From the NCBI GenBank assembly GCA_028279875.1, contig JANQMU010000075.1, positions 1-45,633 of the forward strand: a stretch of DNA of 45,633 nt, read 5' to 3'. This document shows, in pieces, positions 1-8,864 of the stretch; position 1 is the first letter of the stretch, and each line of letters opens with the position of its first letter. Below the pieces are notes generated by a model. The model made no database searches and had not been told where the DNA came from. It saw only the letters and a list, made by a program, of their open reading frames with translations. The position numbers and the translations under genes were made by a program. This DNA comes from Rhizobiaceae bacterium. Lineage in GTDB: Bacteria > Pseudomonadota > Alphaproteobacteria > Rhizobiales > Rhizobiaceae.

Positions 1-1151
1 CCGGTCCGGAACCAGCCGTCGGTGAAGGCGGCCGCATTGGCCTCCGGGTTGTTTTCGTAGCCGGCGGTGACATTGGGGCCGCGAATGACGATTTCGCCGC
101 TTTCGTTGCCCTCCTTCAATTGACCCTCCTCGTCCATGATGGCGATTTGCGGCCCGGCGGCGGGCCCGACCGTTCCGGCCTTGCGTTCGGCCGGCGGCAA
201 CGGGTTGGACGCCATCTGATGGGCCGCCTCGGTCATGCCGTAAGCCTCGATGACCGGGCAGTTGAATGTCGATTCGAGCTCCGTCATCACCGGCGGCGGC
301 AGCGAGGACGAAGAGGAGCGGGCGAAACGCAGTCTCGATCCGGCGAGGATGTCGGCGTTTCGCTCGGCCCGGGCGAGGATCGCCTGATGCATGGTCGGGA
401 CTGCGGTGTACCAGGTCGGTTTCACCTCGTCGAACCATGGGAAGAATTTCAGCGCGTTGAAGCCCGGCGTGCAGACGACTTCGGCGCCGGCCATGAGCGA
501 CGCCAGAAGGGATGCGATCAGCCCGTGGATGTGAAACAGCGGCATGATGTTCAGTCCGACATCATCGGGCGTCAGTTGCAGGGTCCGGCGAATATGGTCC
601 GCCGACGCGACGATGTTTCCGGTGGTGAGCGGCACCAGTTTCGGGCGGGACGTGGTGCCGGAGGTGTGCAGAACCAGCGCCACATCGGACTCCAGCGAGA
701 GGCCGGGCGATGTCGCACGGCCCTTGATGTCACTCGGGACGAGGTTGATGTCCCCCGCCCGGTCATAGGGCTGTAACTCGATCGTCAACACGGGGATGCC
801 GAGATCGCCGGCGGCCTCCAGCACGGGCGACGCGCTGCCGTCTTCGACGATGACCGCCCTGGCCTGCAGGTCTTCAAGATAGAAAGCAAATTCTTCTTTT
901 TTGTAGGCCGGATTGAGGGGAGCGGCTGCGGCGCAGGATGCGACCGACAGGAAGGTGGCGGCCATGTCGGGGCCGTTGGGCATGACGATGGCGACGCGGT
1001 CGTTTCTGCCGATGCCGCATTGGTTGAGGTCGCCGCAGATCTCCTGAATGGTGCTGATGAGGCTGCCATAGGGTGAGGGCATGCGACCGGGCGCGCCGAT
1101 CGCCGGGGCGTCGCGGTCGTGGCGGGCCACCGCTTCGAAGATCAGGTTCAT
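1..1151 (-). CDS. AMP-dependent acyl-CoA synthetase/ligase, N-terminal part (gene runs off the window)
   Basis: The gene reads leftward from an ATG at 1151 and continues past base 1, so only the N-terminal ~383 residues are here. I translated it by hand. The adenylate-forming signature HTSGTTSRPKLVPLT (P-loop A3 motif, around residue 162) and the A5-type motif EAYGMTEAAHQM are intact, and a GEIVIRGPNVTAGY stretch lies near the edge. Such enzymes activate a carboxylic acid with ATP and load it on CoA. HTSGTTSRPK is the form seen in the PCS60/AAE3 (oxalate-CoA ligase-like) branch, but the substrate cannot be read from this fragment. Upstream lies only a remnant gene, so it probably has its own promoter near 1152-1170 or is the distal gene of a decayed operon. 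No frameshift was seen in the part present. Confidence 0.85.
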   Translation of the reverse strand, partial: MNLIFEAVARHDRDAPAIGAPGRMPSPYGSLISTIQEICGDLNQCGIGRNDRVAIVMPNGPDMAATFLSVASCAAAAPLNPAYKKEEFAFYLEDLQARAVIVEDGSASPVLEAAGDLGIPVLTIELQPYDRAGDINLVPSDIKGRATSPGLSLESDVALVLHTSGTTSRPKLVPLTTGNIVASADHIRRTLQLTPDDVGLNIMPLFHIHGLIASLLASLMAGAEVVCTPGFNALKFFPWFDEVKPTWYTAVPTMHQAILARAERNADILAGSRLRFARSSSSSLPPPVMTELESTFNCPVIEAYGMTEAAHQMASNPLPPAERKAGTVGPAAGPQIAIMDEEGQLKEGNESGEIVIRGPNVTAGYENNPEANAAAFTDGWFRT

Positions 1152-1169
1152 GTCTGCCGCTGCTCCGTG

Positions 1170-1345
1170 TCAGACCATTTCGAGTTTCAGACCCGCGGCA
1201 CCATCCCCATGGTGATGGGGCCCGTCGCCGCACTTCGCCGGTCCGATGCCGGCGGGCGTGCCCGCCAATATGATGTCACCTGTCGGCGGTGTAAACAGTC
1301 CGGAAGGGCGCGACAGGAACGACGGCGCCTCGCCGGCCTGACGCT
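1170..1345 (-). pseudogene. Remnant of a fumarylacetoacetate hydrolase (FAH) family gene, C-terminal end only
   Basis: Reading leftward to a TGA at 1170-1172, the frame contains FLSRPSG followed by PPTGDIILAGTPAGIGPAK. This matches the hallmark C-terminal FAH-family block (GDVIxTGTPAGxGP) that precedes the last strands of the fold. The rest of the roughly 220-280 residue enzyme is absent: the VOC gene stop lies at 1351, directly upstream of the remnant. FAH enzymes hydrolyse or decarboxylate acyl-pyruvates and related compounds. Only about 55 codons survive, with no start codon or ribosome site of their own, so I call it a truncated relic. The assignment rests on the one motif. Confidence 0.45.
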
Positions 1346-1350
1346 GTTCG

Positions 1351-1698
1351 TCAGTTGTCCGACCAGACGGCCAGCTCATTGCCGTTCGGGTCGCGAAAAT
1401 GGAAACGCCGCCCGCCGGGAAAGGAATAGATCGGCTTGACGATCTCAGCGCCGGCCGATGTCACGCTGGTCTCGATGGCCTCGAGATCGCTGGCGTAAAG
1501 CACGACCAGCGTGCCGGGCTCGGTAACCGGCACGCCGCTTTCGCCATTGAAGCCGCCATCGACGCCGGCGCCCGAGAAGCTGATATAGGTCGGACCCCAG
1601 TCCTGGAACTGCCAGCCGAACACCGAACCGTAGAAAGCCTTGGTCGCATCGGCATCGACGAGCGGAAACTCGATGTAATTGATCGTCTTGTCTTCCAT
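1351..1698 (-). CDS. VOC (glyoxalase/bleomycin-resistance fold) family protein
   Basis: A 115-residue single-domain VOC protein. It has the beta-alpha-beta-beta-beta layout of two modules: NYIEFPLVDADATKAFYGSVFGW at the start, and GRRFHFRDPNGNELAVWS at the end, where the last Glu is the usual metal ligand. Proteins of this size act as homodimers on small metal-bound substrates, but this one's substrate cannot be told. I chose the ATG at 1698 because AGGAT lies about nine bases before it; an upstream GTG at 1731 would add 11 residues without a good ribosome site. It is divergent from the LysR gene at 1857, which makes it a likely target of that regulator. Confidence 0.8.
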   Translation of the reverse strand: MEDKTINYIEFPLVDADATKAFYGSVFGWQFQDWGPTYISFSGAGVDGGFNGESGVPVTEPGTLVVLYASDLEAIETSVTSAGAEIVKPIYSFPGGRRFHFRDPNGNELAVWSDN

Positions 1699-1798
1699 AT
1701 CCGGATCATCCTGATTGCGTTGAACGGTCACCGCGGTCCAATTGGATAGTGGTGTTGCTGCGCCTGTGATGGCTTGGCGAAAAAGAAACTATCATCGT

Positions 1799-1850
1799 CC
1801 CAAATTTGGGAATAGAGTGCTTTTTCGGAAGATAAATTCCATATCTGGAA
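1799..1850. promoter_or_regulatory. Divergent regulatory region with two palindromes (candidate LysR operator)
   Basis: The 158-base gap between the VOC gene and the LysR gene holds a perfect 12-base palindrome CCCAAATTTGGG at 1799-1810 and an interrupted one, TTCCA-N4-TGGAA, at 1837-1850. The second abuts the GGAAGAG ribosome site of the LysR gene, so binding there would repress the regulator itself. LysR proteins usually bind dyads in the space shared with their divergent target, so operator function is an inference from position and symmetry. Confidence 0.45.
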
Positions 1851-1856
1851 GAGTCG

Positions 1857-2765
1857 ATGCGAAACTTCAATGCCATGGCCATATTTGTCGAGGTCGTACA
1901 GGCAGGCAGTTTTACAGGCGCGGCAAGGAAGCTCGCGATGCCGCTGTCGACCGTGAGCAGAAAGATCTCCGACTTGGAGGCCGATCTCGGTGTCAGCCTG
2001 CTTGATCGCTCGAAACGGGCGCTGCGCATGAGCGATGCGGGCGCGCTTTATTTCGAACATTGCCGGCGCGGGCTCGATGCGTTCAACTTCGCCAACCGCG
2101 TGGTCGAGGAACGGCGATCTGAAGCCACAGGGCTGCTCCGCATCACAGTGCCGCCAAACCTTGCGGAACCGGTATTTCTGCCCGTTGTCGATGTGTTCCG
2201 GCACCGTTATCCCAAGGCCCGCGTCGCGATTTTCGTGAGCGAGCGCATGCTGGATCCCGGTGCCGATCCCATCGATCTGTCATTTCGCGTCGGGCCGGTC
2301 TCCGATCCGGATCTGGTGGTCCGCAAACTGGCGAGCTATCGGCATGTGCTGGTGGCTTCCCCGGCCTACCTTGCCGCCCATCCGCCGCCGGCCGTGCCGG
2401 CGGATCTGGCAACGCACCATCTTCTCGGCTTCGGCTTTCGCGGCGCTTCGACGATCCGCTGGTCATTTTCGAAGAACGGGGAGCAGGACCATGTGTCCTT
2501 CGCGCCAACTCTGGCGATCAACGACTATGTGGCCCTGCGGGAAGCCGTGACGCTGGGAATTGGCATTGCCGAAATTCCGCGCGTCCTGTGCGGGGACGCG
2601 CTTCGGCGCGGCATAGTGGTTCCCCTGATGGCTGATTGGGAGCTTCCGCAGATTGACCTTGTTGCCGTGCATGCCGGCCGCAGGAGCATGTCCCGCCTGG
2701 CCCGTCTGTTTCTCGATGCCTGCGTGGAGCACGTCAACGGGATGCGGCCGGGTCTGGCGGTCTGA
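1857..2765 (+). CDS. LysR-family transcriptional regulator
   Basis: A full-length 302-residue LysR regulator. The N-terminal winged helix-turn-helix is clear: AGSFTGAARKLAMPLSTVSR (residues ~17-36), with the recognition helix STVSRKISDLEADLG, followed by the LLDRSKRALRMSDAG wing. The effector-binding domain starts near residue 90 (LLRITVPPNL). The ATG at 1857 is preceded by GGAAGAG. It faces the VOC gene across a short region containing two dyads, so that gene and its own promoter are its likely targets. The inducer is unknown. Confidence 0.93.
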   Translation: MRNFNAMAIFVEVVQAGSFTGAARKLAMPLSTVSRKISDLEADLGVSLLDRSKRALRMSDAGALYFEHCRRGLDAFNFANRVVEERRSEATGLLRITVPPNLAEPVFLPVVDVFRHRYPKARVAIFVSERMLDPGADPIDLSFRVGPVSDPDLVVRKLASYRHVLVASPAYLAAHPPPAVPADLATHHLLGFGFRGASTIRWSFSKNGEQDHVSFAPTLAINDYVALREAVTLGIGIAEIPRVLCGDALRRGIVVPLMADWELPQIDLVAVHAGRRSMSRLARLFLDACVEHVNGMRPGLAV

Positions 2766-2812
2766 ACCGGTCCCGATGCGATGCGGCGCGTCAATCCGGC
2801 TCCGGACGATTT

Positions 2813-3679
2813 TCAGGTCATCCGGTCCCAGTCGCCATGGCGCATGTTGAGGCTGTAGTCGCGCGGGTCCTGGCCGGCGGGCGTCACCAGGTCGAAGCGA
2901 GGCGACCGGTCCATGAACTCATGCATGTGAACGACGATCTGGTCCGTGTCGGCCAGTACCACGCTGTAGGCCGGCGGCTCGAAGGAGCCGGGCACGCTGG
3001 TCTCGGGCGCCTTCAGGTCGAGCGCCAGCTGGTGGTTGAGGCCGCGCATGCAGGAAAAGGAAATGCCGCGCCAATTGCCGAAGATCGGCCGATGGACATG
3101 GCCGAAAAACAGGTGCCGGATGCGCGGCACATGCGGCTCGATAACGTCGAAAAAAGCTTCATCGTTGAGCAGCGCGATAATATCCATGCCCTTCATCTCG
3201 AGCTTCATCGGCGGATGATGCATGAACAGGATCAGCGGACCGTCCGATTCGTCCAGTTCACGGTTCAGCCAGGCAAGGCGCTTCTCGCAATATTCGCCGG
3301 CATCCGTTCCCGCCTTGCGGGTGTCGAGAAACAGGCAGCGGCCGGCCGGGGTTTCATGGGCGAATTGAAGAAATCCGTTCTCATCGACCGGGACATCGGG
3401 AACGGCTTTCGCCAGCGCCAGCGGATCGTCATGGTTGCCGAGCATCAGCAGGGCGGGCATGGGCAGTCGTTTGATGGCATCGGCGAAGATCGCATAGCTC
3501 TCCGCGTCGTGCCAATGGACCAGATCGCCGGTGAACACGACGAAATCCGCATCGCCGTGTTCCTGGTTGATGCTGTCGATGGCCGCATGCAGCCGGCGCT
3601 CCGGAGACACGCCGTACAGGCGGCGGCCGCCGCTGATCAGATGGACGTCCGTGACCTGAATAAATTTAAGCGCACTCAT
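2813..3679 (-). CDS. Calcineurin-like metallophosphoesterase (CpdA-like cyclic-nucleotide phosphodiesterase family)
   Basis: A 288-residue cytoplasmic class III phosphodiesterase-type enzyme with all dimetal-site motifs in order: DVH at residues 11-13, FTGDLVHW (Asp), LGNHDD (Asn-His), FMHHPP (His) and FFGHVHRP (His-x-His). These bind the two catalytic metals. Members hydrolyse cyclic nucleotides or other phosphodiesters, for example 3',5'-cAMP in CpdA or glycerophosphodiesters in GpdQ; the substrate is not determined here. The ATG at 3679 has AGGG six bases upstream. It lies 122 bases after the beta-hydroxyacid dehydrogenase gene on the same strand and could be the last gene of that operon. 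It is convergent with the LysR gene. Confidence 0.9.
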   Translation of the reverse strand: MSALKFIQVTDVHLISGGRRLYGVSPERRLHAAIDSINQEHGDADFVVFTGDLVHWHDAESYAIFADAIKRLPMPALLMLGNHDDPLALAKAVPDVPVDENGFLQFAHETPAGRCLFLDTRKAGTDAGEYCEKRLAWLNRELDESDGPLILFMHHPPMKLEMKGMDIIALLNDEAFFDVIEPHVPRIRHLFFGHVHRPIFGNWRGISFSCMRGLNHQLALDLKAPETSVPGSFEPPAYSVVLADTDQIVVHMHEFMDRSPRFDLVTPAGQDPRDYSLNMRHGDWDRMT

Positions 3680-3801
3680 GCAGACCCTGCCTTGGCATCC
3701 CGATGATGAATCTCGTCACAGGCAGCACCGTATGCCCAACCCGGCGCAGATTCAAACCTGCGTGAGAGCAAAATCCGCTGCCGCGCCCACAATTTTTCCG
3801 G

Positions 3802-4761
3802 TCACCGCGGTCCGGCCGGCACGATCTCATAGCCCGGCTCTTCCGGCTCGTCGTCGACCATGGCGGCGGGAAAACCGGGCGCCGTGATGTCCAGCCCCGT
3901 GATTTCCTCCAGGCGGCGAATGATGTTGGGCGAGAATTCGCGCGGCCCGAAGCGCTTTTCACCGTCGCGAAAGATGTCGATCATCAGCGGATTGATTTCC
4001 AGCGGGACATGGCAGCGATCGGCTACCTGCTGGAAAAGGCCGATATCCTTCGACACCAGGTCCATGGTGAAATTGATGTCGCGCGAGCCATTGAGAATGA
4101 CCTGGCTCTCGGTTTCGTGGACAAAGGAATTGCCGGAGGAAATGCGGATCGCCTCATAGGCGGTGTTGAGGTCCATGCCGGCGGCCTTCGACGTTACCAG
4201 CGCCTCGCACAGGGTGAGCAGGTTGGCCGTGGCGAGATAATTGGTCACCACCTTGAGGATCGATGCCGAGCCGAGCGGGCCGGTGTGCAGGATGCGGCGT
4301 CCCATGGCCGTGAGCACCGGCAGGATGCGCTCGAATGTCGGGCGGTCGCAGCCGGCGAAGATGGCGATGTTTCCGGTCGCCGCGCGATGGCAGCCGCCGG
4401 AGACCGGACAGTCCACCGCCGACCCGCCCGTCGCCTCGACCAGGGCCCCGAGCCGTCTGACCTCGGCTTCATCGGTGGTCGACATCTCCGCCCATATCTT
4501 GCCCGGGCCGAATGCCGAAAGCAGCCCGCCTTCCGCCTCCATCACGGCTGCGGAAGCGGCGGGGCTCGGCAGGCAGGTGATGACGAGGTCGCAGGCGCCG
4601 GCCATCTCCGCCGGGCTGTCGGCCCAGGACGCGCCGCGTTCGAGCAGCGGCCGGGCCGATGCCGGATCGAGGTCGCGGACGATGAGGCCAAAGCCGTTGC
4701 GCAGCAGGCTGCCGGCCAGCTTGCCACCGACATTGCCGAGACCAATAAATCCGATTCTCAT
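3802..4761 (-). CDS. NAD(P)-binding beta-hydroxyacid dehydrogenase (3-hydroxyisobutyrate dehydrogenase family)
   Basis: A 319-residue 6-phosphogluconate/3-hydroxyisobutyrate dehydrogenase-type protein. It has the Rossmann motif GLGNVGG at residues 7-13, the substrate-site motif DCPVSGGCHRAATG, and the catalytic-lysine helix KVVTNYLATANLLTLCEAL. Enzymes of this family oxidise 3-hydroxy acids or reduce tartronate semialdehyde-type products. The ATG at 4761 overlaps the end of the upstream dehydratase gene by four bases (ATGA), which shows translational coupling. In this operon it would act on the product of the enolase-superfamily dehydratases, which fits sugar-acid breakdown. The C-terminus runs about 20-30 residues beyond the usual end. 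Confidence 0.88.
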   Translation of the reverse strand: MRIGFIGLGNVGGKLAGSLLRNGFGLIVRDLDPASARPLLERGASWADSPAEMAGACDLVITCLPSPAASAAVMEAEGGLLSAFGPGKIWAEMSTTDEAEVRRLGALVEATGGSAVDCPVSGGCHRAATGNIAIFAGCDRPTFERILPVLTAMGRRILHTGPLGSASILKVVTNYLATANLLTLCEALVTSKAAGMDLNTAYEAIRISSGNSFVHETESQVILNGSRDINFTMDLVSKDIGLFQQVADRCHVPLEINPLMIDIFRDGEKRFGPREFSPNIIRRLEEITGLDITAPGFPAAMVDDEPEEPGYEIVPAGPR

Positions 4762-6005
4762 GCTGGTTTCCCCTTGGCTGGTATCGAGCCGGTCCGGTTG
4801 TCCAGCGGGTCATTCTCCATGATCAGGTGGAGTTCGCTTCCGGTGTAGGGATTGGCGCGGGCGACGGCGGTGTCGAGTTCAATGCCGAGGCCCGGCGCGG
4901 TGGGCGGAATGATGGCGCCGTCTTCCCAGGTCAGTGGAGCCTTGAGAATTTCGGCGTGGAACCCATCCCATTTTTGAATGCCCTCGAGGATCAGGAAATT
5001 GGGCGAGCAGGCCGATAGCTGGATATTGGCGGCGCCGACCACCGGCCCACAATAGAGATGGGGCGCGATGTGGGCGTATTTCGTTTCGGCCAGCGCAGCG
5101 ATCTTCTTGGCTTCCAGCAGCCCGCCGACCCGGCCGAGATTCATCTGCAGGATCGATGCGGCGCCGCAATCGAGCAGGCGGGCGAATTCGTATTTCGTGC
5201 ACAGGCGCTCGCCGGCCGAAATCGGGATTGCCGTGGCGCGGGCGACTTCGGTCATGCGCTCCGGCATTTCCGGCGGCACCGGTTCCTCGAACCACAGCGG
5301 ATCGTAAGGCTCGATGCGGCGGGCCATGCGCTTGGCGCCGGAGACCGAGAACTGGCCGTGGGTGCCGAACAGCAGATCGGCCCTGGTGCCCACCGCTTCG
5401 CGGATGCGTTTGCAGAAATTTTCCGCGCGTTCCAGATCGTCAAGCCGCGGCTGGTGACCGTCATAGACCGTGTAGGGCCCGGCCGGATCGAACTTGACGG
5501 CCGTGAAGCCCTGATCGACCCAGTAAAGTGCGTTTTCCGCGGCCAGATCAGCATCATTGTAGACATTCGGGACATTCGGATCGGGATACACATCCTCGTC
5601 GCCCGGCGGGTAGAGATAGGTGTAGGTGCGCAGGCGGTCATGGACCTTGCCGCCGAGCAACTCGTAGACCGGTTTGTCCGCCGCCTTGCCGATAATGTCC
5701 CAGCAAGCCATCTCCAGCCCGCTGAGGACGCCCATGACCGTGACATCCGGGCGCAGCGTGTAGCCGGCGCCATAGGTGCGGCGCCACAGCCGCTCGATGT
5801 GATGCGGATCGGCGCCTGCGAAGGTGCGGGCAAAGACGTCCTCGGCCATCGCCGCGCACAGATGCGGGCTGAAGGTGGCGTTGTAGATCTCGCCCACACC
5901 GGTGATGCCGCAGGCTGTTTCGAGCTGCACGAAAATGAAATAGCGCCCGCCGCGCCCGGGCGGCGGGTTGGCGACGACGAAGGTTTCGATCGATTGCAGT
6001 TTCAT
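4758..6005 (-). CDS. Enolase-superfamily (mandelate racemase/muconate lactonizing) enzyme, probable sugar-acid dehydratase
   Basis: A 415-residue MR/MLE-family protein. The N-terminal capping domain contains [13 protein letters not shown] and [24 protein letters not shown]; the barrel has [33 protein letters not shown] and PISAGERL. The Glu residues of FEEP and GERL are metal ligands. Where the first ligand (Asp) normally sits, as in DxHGR of galactonate dehydratases, this protein has GTHGQ. The ATG at 6005 was chosen because the family N-terminus ([11 protein letters not shown]) begins there; the frame is open much further upstream but that part lies inside the next gene. It overlaps its neighbours by four bases on both sides, so it is part of a coupled operon. 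The exact substrate is unknown. Confidence 0.9.
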   Translation of the reverse strand: MKLQSIETFVVANPPPGRGGRYFIFVQLETACGITGVGEIYNATFSPHLCAAMAEDVFARTFAGADPHHIERLWRRTYGAGYTLRPDVTVMGVLSGLEMACWDIIGKAADKPVYELLGGKVHDRLRTYTYLYPPGDEDVYPDPNVPNVYNDADLAAENALYWVDQGFTAVKFDPAGPYTVYDGHQPRLDDLERAENFCKRIREAVGTRADLLFGTHGQFSVSGAKRMARRIEPYDPLWFEEPVPPEMPERMTEVARATAIPISAGERLCTKYEFARLLDCGAASILQMNLGRVGGLLEAKKIAALAETKYAHIAPHLYCGPVVGAANIQLSACSPNFLILEGIQKWDGFHAEILKAPLTWEDGAIIPPTAPGLGIELDTAVARANPYTGSELHLIMENDPLDNRTGSIPAKGKPA

Positions 6006-7114
6006 GGGCGCTGATCCAGTTCGCTTTTCCGGTATTGGGCGCGTTCCAGCCAGGCCGGGTTGATGGTGACGCCCCAGCCCGGGACATCCGGCACAGTAAC
6101 CCGGCCGTCGCGCACCGCAAACGGATCGCCGACAAACAGACCCTGCTGCCAGGGATAATAGTCGGCGCCCTCGATCGACAGTTCCAGATAGGGGCCGGCA
6201 TTCGGGATCGCCCGCAGGAAATGCATGGTGAATAGGGTGACCATGGACAGATTGGCCGAATGCGGCGTGCATGGCATGCCGGCCGCCGCCGCCATCTGCG
6301 CTACGCACAGGGCCCGCGCGAGGCCGCCGACATAGCAGATATCGGGCTGCGCCACATCCACCGCCCGCATCTCCGTCAGCCGCTTCCAGACCTGTAGGTC
6401 GCAATCCTGTTCGCCGCCGGTCACATCGAGGTCCAGCGCTTCGGTGACCTCTTTGGTCTGTTCCAGGTCCCAATAGGGGCAGGGCTCTTCGAAGTGGCGG
6501 ATGCCGTGCTGCTGGAGGAACGTTCCGACCTCGATGGCCCTGGCGGGCGAATAGCCGCTATTGGCGTCGACCAGAAGGGCGGCTTCATCGCCGAGTGCCT
6601 GGCGGACGGCCGGGACGATCTCCTCGGTGCGGCCGGGCCATTCGTCGCGGTCGCGGCCGCATTCGCTGGCGATGCGGAACTTGAAGGCGTCGAAGCCATG
6701 GGTGTCGCGCAGATCCTCCAGGCGGCGCGCTTCATCCTTCGGCGTGATGTCGCGGCGCATGCTGGAGGCGTAGGCCCGCAGCGGGCCCGGCGCGCCGCCG
6801 ATCAGTGCGCAGACCGGTTTTTCCTCAAGCCGGCCGCGCCAGTCCCACAGTGCCGTATCGAGGCCGCTGATGGCACGGCGCAGATAAGAGCCGGGGAATT
6901 TGTGTTCCTTTTCAACGACACGGTCCATCAGCCCGTCAATGTCGACCGCGTCCTCGCCGAGGGCCCAGGGCGCCACCTGCCGGTGGAACACCAGGGTGGT
7001 GATGTCGGCATTGTAGGTCGACATCTGGCCCCAGCCCGTATCGCCGGTTTCGGTCGTTACCCGGACGAAGCCGACATATTCATCATTGAATGTTTCCAGT
7101 GATGTGATGCGCAT
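6002..7114 (-). CDS. Second enolase-superfamily (MR/MLE) enzyme
   Basis: A 370-residue MR/MLE enzyme, distinct from its neighbour. Canonical residues are visible: KFR on the second barrel strand (acid/base Lys), VDANSGYS (first metal Asp), [11 protein letters not shown] (second Glu), TGGEQD (third Glu) and a TPHSANLS His region near the end. It would abstract the alpha-proton of a carboxylate and either dehydrate, racemise or cycloisomerise it. The ATG at 7114 lies four bases after the stop of the GMC gene; a TTG at 7147 would extend the protein by 11 residues. Two different superfamily members in one operon may act on two epimers or on successive steps of one pathway. Confidence 0.9.
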   Translation of the reverse strand: MRITSLETFNDEYVGFVRVTTETGDTGWGQMSTYNADITTLVFHRQVAPWALGEDAVDIDGLMDRVVEKEHKFPGSYLRRAISGLDTALWDWRGRLEEKPVCALIGGAPGPLRAYASSMRRDITPKDEARRLEDLRDTHGFDAFKFRIASECGRDRDEWPGRTEEIVPAVRQALGDEAALLVDANSGYSPARAIEVGTFLQQHGIRHFEEPCPYWDLEQTKEVTEALDLDVTGGEQDCDLQVWKRLTEMRAVDVAQPDICYVGGLARALCVAQMAAAAGMPCTPHSANLSMVTLFTMHFLRAIPNAGPYLELSIEGADYYPWQQGLFVGDPFAVRDGRVTVPDVPGWGVTINPAWLERAQYRKSELDQRP

Positions 7115-7118
7115 CGGT

Positions 7119-8747
7119 TCAGCGTCCACTTCGATCCGTATCCTCAAGGATCATGTCGCTGCCCTTCTGCGCCAGCATGATGGTCGGTGCATTGGTGTTG
7201 CCGGAGGTGATGTTGGGAAATGCGGAGGCGTCGATCACGCGCAGGCCGCCGATCCCGTGGACCCGCAGCCTGGAATCGAGGACGGAGTCCTTCGCGTCGG
7301 CGCCCATCCGGCAGGTGGATGTCGGATGGTAGACCGTCGAGGCCTTTTGCCGGAAATCTTCCAGGATCTGTGCATCCTCCATGGAGGCCGGATCGGGCTG
7401 GCGGGCGCGTTTGATGAGGCTGGCCATGGTGGGCGTTTCGATCAGTTGCCGCAGCAGCCGGCCGCCGCGCAGCACGGCGTCGCAATCGGCATTGGTGGCA
7501 AGCGAATTCGGCTTGATCTCGGGCGCCGCGCCAGCGTCGCGCGATGCGATATCGACGCGGCCGCGGCTGGTCGGCCGGCAGGGCTGGAAGGACAGGATGA
7601 AGCCGGGTTCCGGATCGAGCCGCGGGGCCGACCCGTCGCCGGTCGAATAGGTGGCCGGGTTGCAGTAGATCTGCATGTCGGGGCAGGGGGCATCGGGCGT
7701 CGAGCGGATGAAGCCGCCGCACTGGTTGATGCCGAGGCTCAAAATGCCGCGCCGGGTGAAGAGATAGCGCAGGGCGGCGGCGAACCGGCCATGCAGCGGG
7801 CTGAGCTGGTTGTTGAGCGTCGGCACCGTGGAATCGTAATGATAGGTGGCGGCGAGGTGGTCCTGCAGGCCGCCGCCGACCTCGGGCATATGGGCGAGGA
7901 CATCAATGCCGGCGTGTTGCAGCAGCTCGGCCGGCCCGAGGCCGGAGAGCTGCAGGAGCTGCGGCGAATTGACCGCGCCGGCGCAGACGATGACCTCGCG
8001 TCTGGCGGTCAGCGTTTCCCGGCACTCGCCGCGCCGGTGGATGATGCCCGTGACCCGTCGGCCCTCGAAGGTCAGCGATTCGACGGTGGCGTGGGTCATC
8101 AGGTGCAGATTGCCGCGTTTCAGGGCCGGGTGCAAAAAGGCATCCGCCGACGAGCAGCGCCAGCCCTTGCGGGTGGTGTTGTGATAGAAGCCGAGCCCCT
8201 CGGATACCTCGCCGTTGAGGTCGTCGGTCAGCGGCCAGTCGGCTTCCCGCGCCGCCTTCATGAAATCGGCGGTGACCGGATGGGCCTGGTCGGTCTCGTC
8301 GGTCACCCAGAGCGGGCCGTCGCCGCGCGTGTGCGTGCGACCGTCCTGCCGGCGCGCCTTTGTTTCGTTGCGTTCATAGACCGGTTTGACCGACGCCCAG
8401 TCCCAGCCTGAGGCGCCGCTTGCGGCCCAATCGTCGAAATCCTGCGGCAGGCCGCGGCAATAGACCATGGCGTTGATCGCGCTTGAGCCGCCGATCACCC
8501 GGCCGCGCGGCCAGTAGGCGGTGCGGCCATTGAGGCCGGGATCGGGCCGGGCGCTGTACATCCAGTTGACGGCGGGGTCGGCAAAGGTGAAGCCGTAGCC
8601 GATCGGCACGCGGATCCGCAGCTTCCTGTCCGAGCCCCCGGCTTCGACCAGCAGCACCGAGTGGCGCCCGGATTGCGACAGCCGGTTGGCCAGGACACAT
8701 CCGGCCGAGCCCGCGCCGATGATAATGAAGTCAAAGTCTGCGGGCAT
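7119..8747 (-). CDS. GMC-family FAD-dependent oxidoreductase (choline/alcohol dehydrogenase-like)
   Basis: A 542-residue GMC oxidoreductase. It shows the FAD dinucleotide motif [18 protein letters not shown] at the N-terminus, the GMC signature region [21 protein letters not shown], the second signature [16 protein letters not shown], and the catalytic pair in [11 protein letters not shown] (His) and [12 protein letters not shown] (Asn). Such enzymes oxidise alcohols, aldoses or similar compounds. It is first in the catabolic operon and would feed a lactone or acid to the dehydratases. I prefer the ATG at 8747 with GGGACGG upstream; an ATG at 8831 would add 28 residues that do not resemble the family. 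The LysR gene at 8865 is divergent. Confidence 0.92.
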   Translation of the reverse strand: MPADFDFIIIGAGSAGCVLANRLSQSGRHSVLLVEAGGSDRKLRIRVPIGYGFTFADPAVNWMYSARPDPGLNGRTAYWPRGRVIGGSSAINAMVYCRGLPQDFDDWAASGASGWDWASVKPVYERNETKARRQDGRTHTRGDGPLWVTDETDQAHPVTADFMKAAREADWPLTDDLNGEVSEGLGFYHNTTRKGWRCSSADAFLHPALKRGNLHLMTHATVESLTFEGRRVTGIIHRRGECRETLTARREVIVCAGAVNSPQLLQLSGLGPAELLQHAGIDVLAHMPEVGGGLQDHLAATYHYDSTVPTLNNQLSPLHGRFAAALRYLFTRRGILSLGINQCGGFIRSTPDAPCPDMQIYCNPATYSTGDGSAPRLDPEPGFILSFQPCRPTSRGRVDIASRDAGAAPEIKPNSLATNADCDAVLRGGRLLRQLIETPTMASLIKRARQPDPASMEDAQILEDFRQKASTVYHPTSTCRMGADAKDSVLDSRLRVHGIGGLRVIDASAFPNITSGNTNAPTIMLAQKGSDMILEDTDRSGR

Positions 8748-8864
8748 GCCGTCCCGTTTCGCGCTTCGCGTCTCGATCGCACCACTTTTTCCCGGTCGTT
8801 GACTTAACTCAAACGAAGCTTTATCGGCCATAGACCCAAAAATATTTGTCGATCGGAGATCGTC
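8748..8864. promoter_or_regulatory. Divergent promoter region between the GMC operon and its LysR regulator
   Basis: These 117 bases separate the operon start from the LysR gene start and must hold both promoters. The stretch from about 8799 to 8850 is AT-rich compared with its surroundings (TTGACTTAACTC, CAAAAATATTTG). The interrupted dyad CAAA-AATA-TTTG at 8836-8847 is a candidate regulator site. This is inferred from position and composition only. Confidence 0.4.

Noticed and set aside
6006..6473. Upstream extension of the first MR/MLE frame to 571 codons
   Set aside because: It is out of frame within the second MR/MLE gene; the family N-terminus and the ATGA overlap place the start at 6005.
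7086..8411. 441-codon plus-strand open frame opposite the GMC oxidoreductase gene
   Set aside because: It is the antisense shadow of a conserved gene in GC-rich DNA; its product has no recognisable motif. The same holds for the long plus-strand frames at 5058-6014, 37013-38134, 39360-40379 and 40395-41546.
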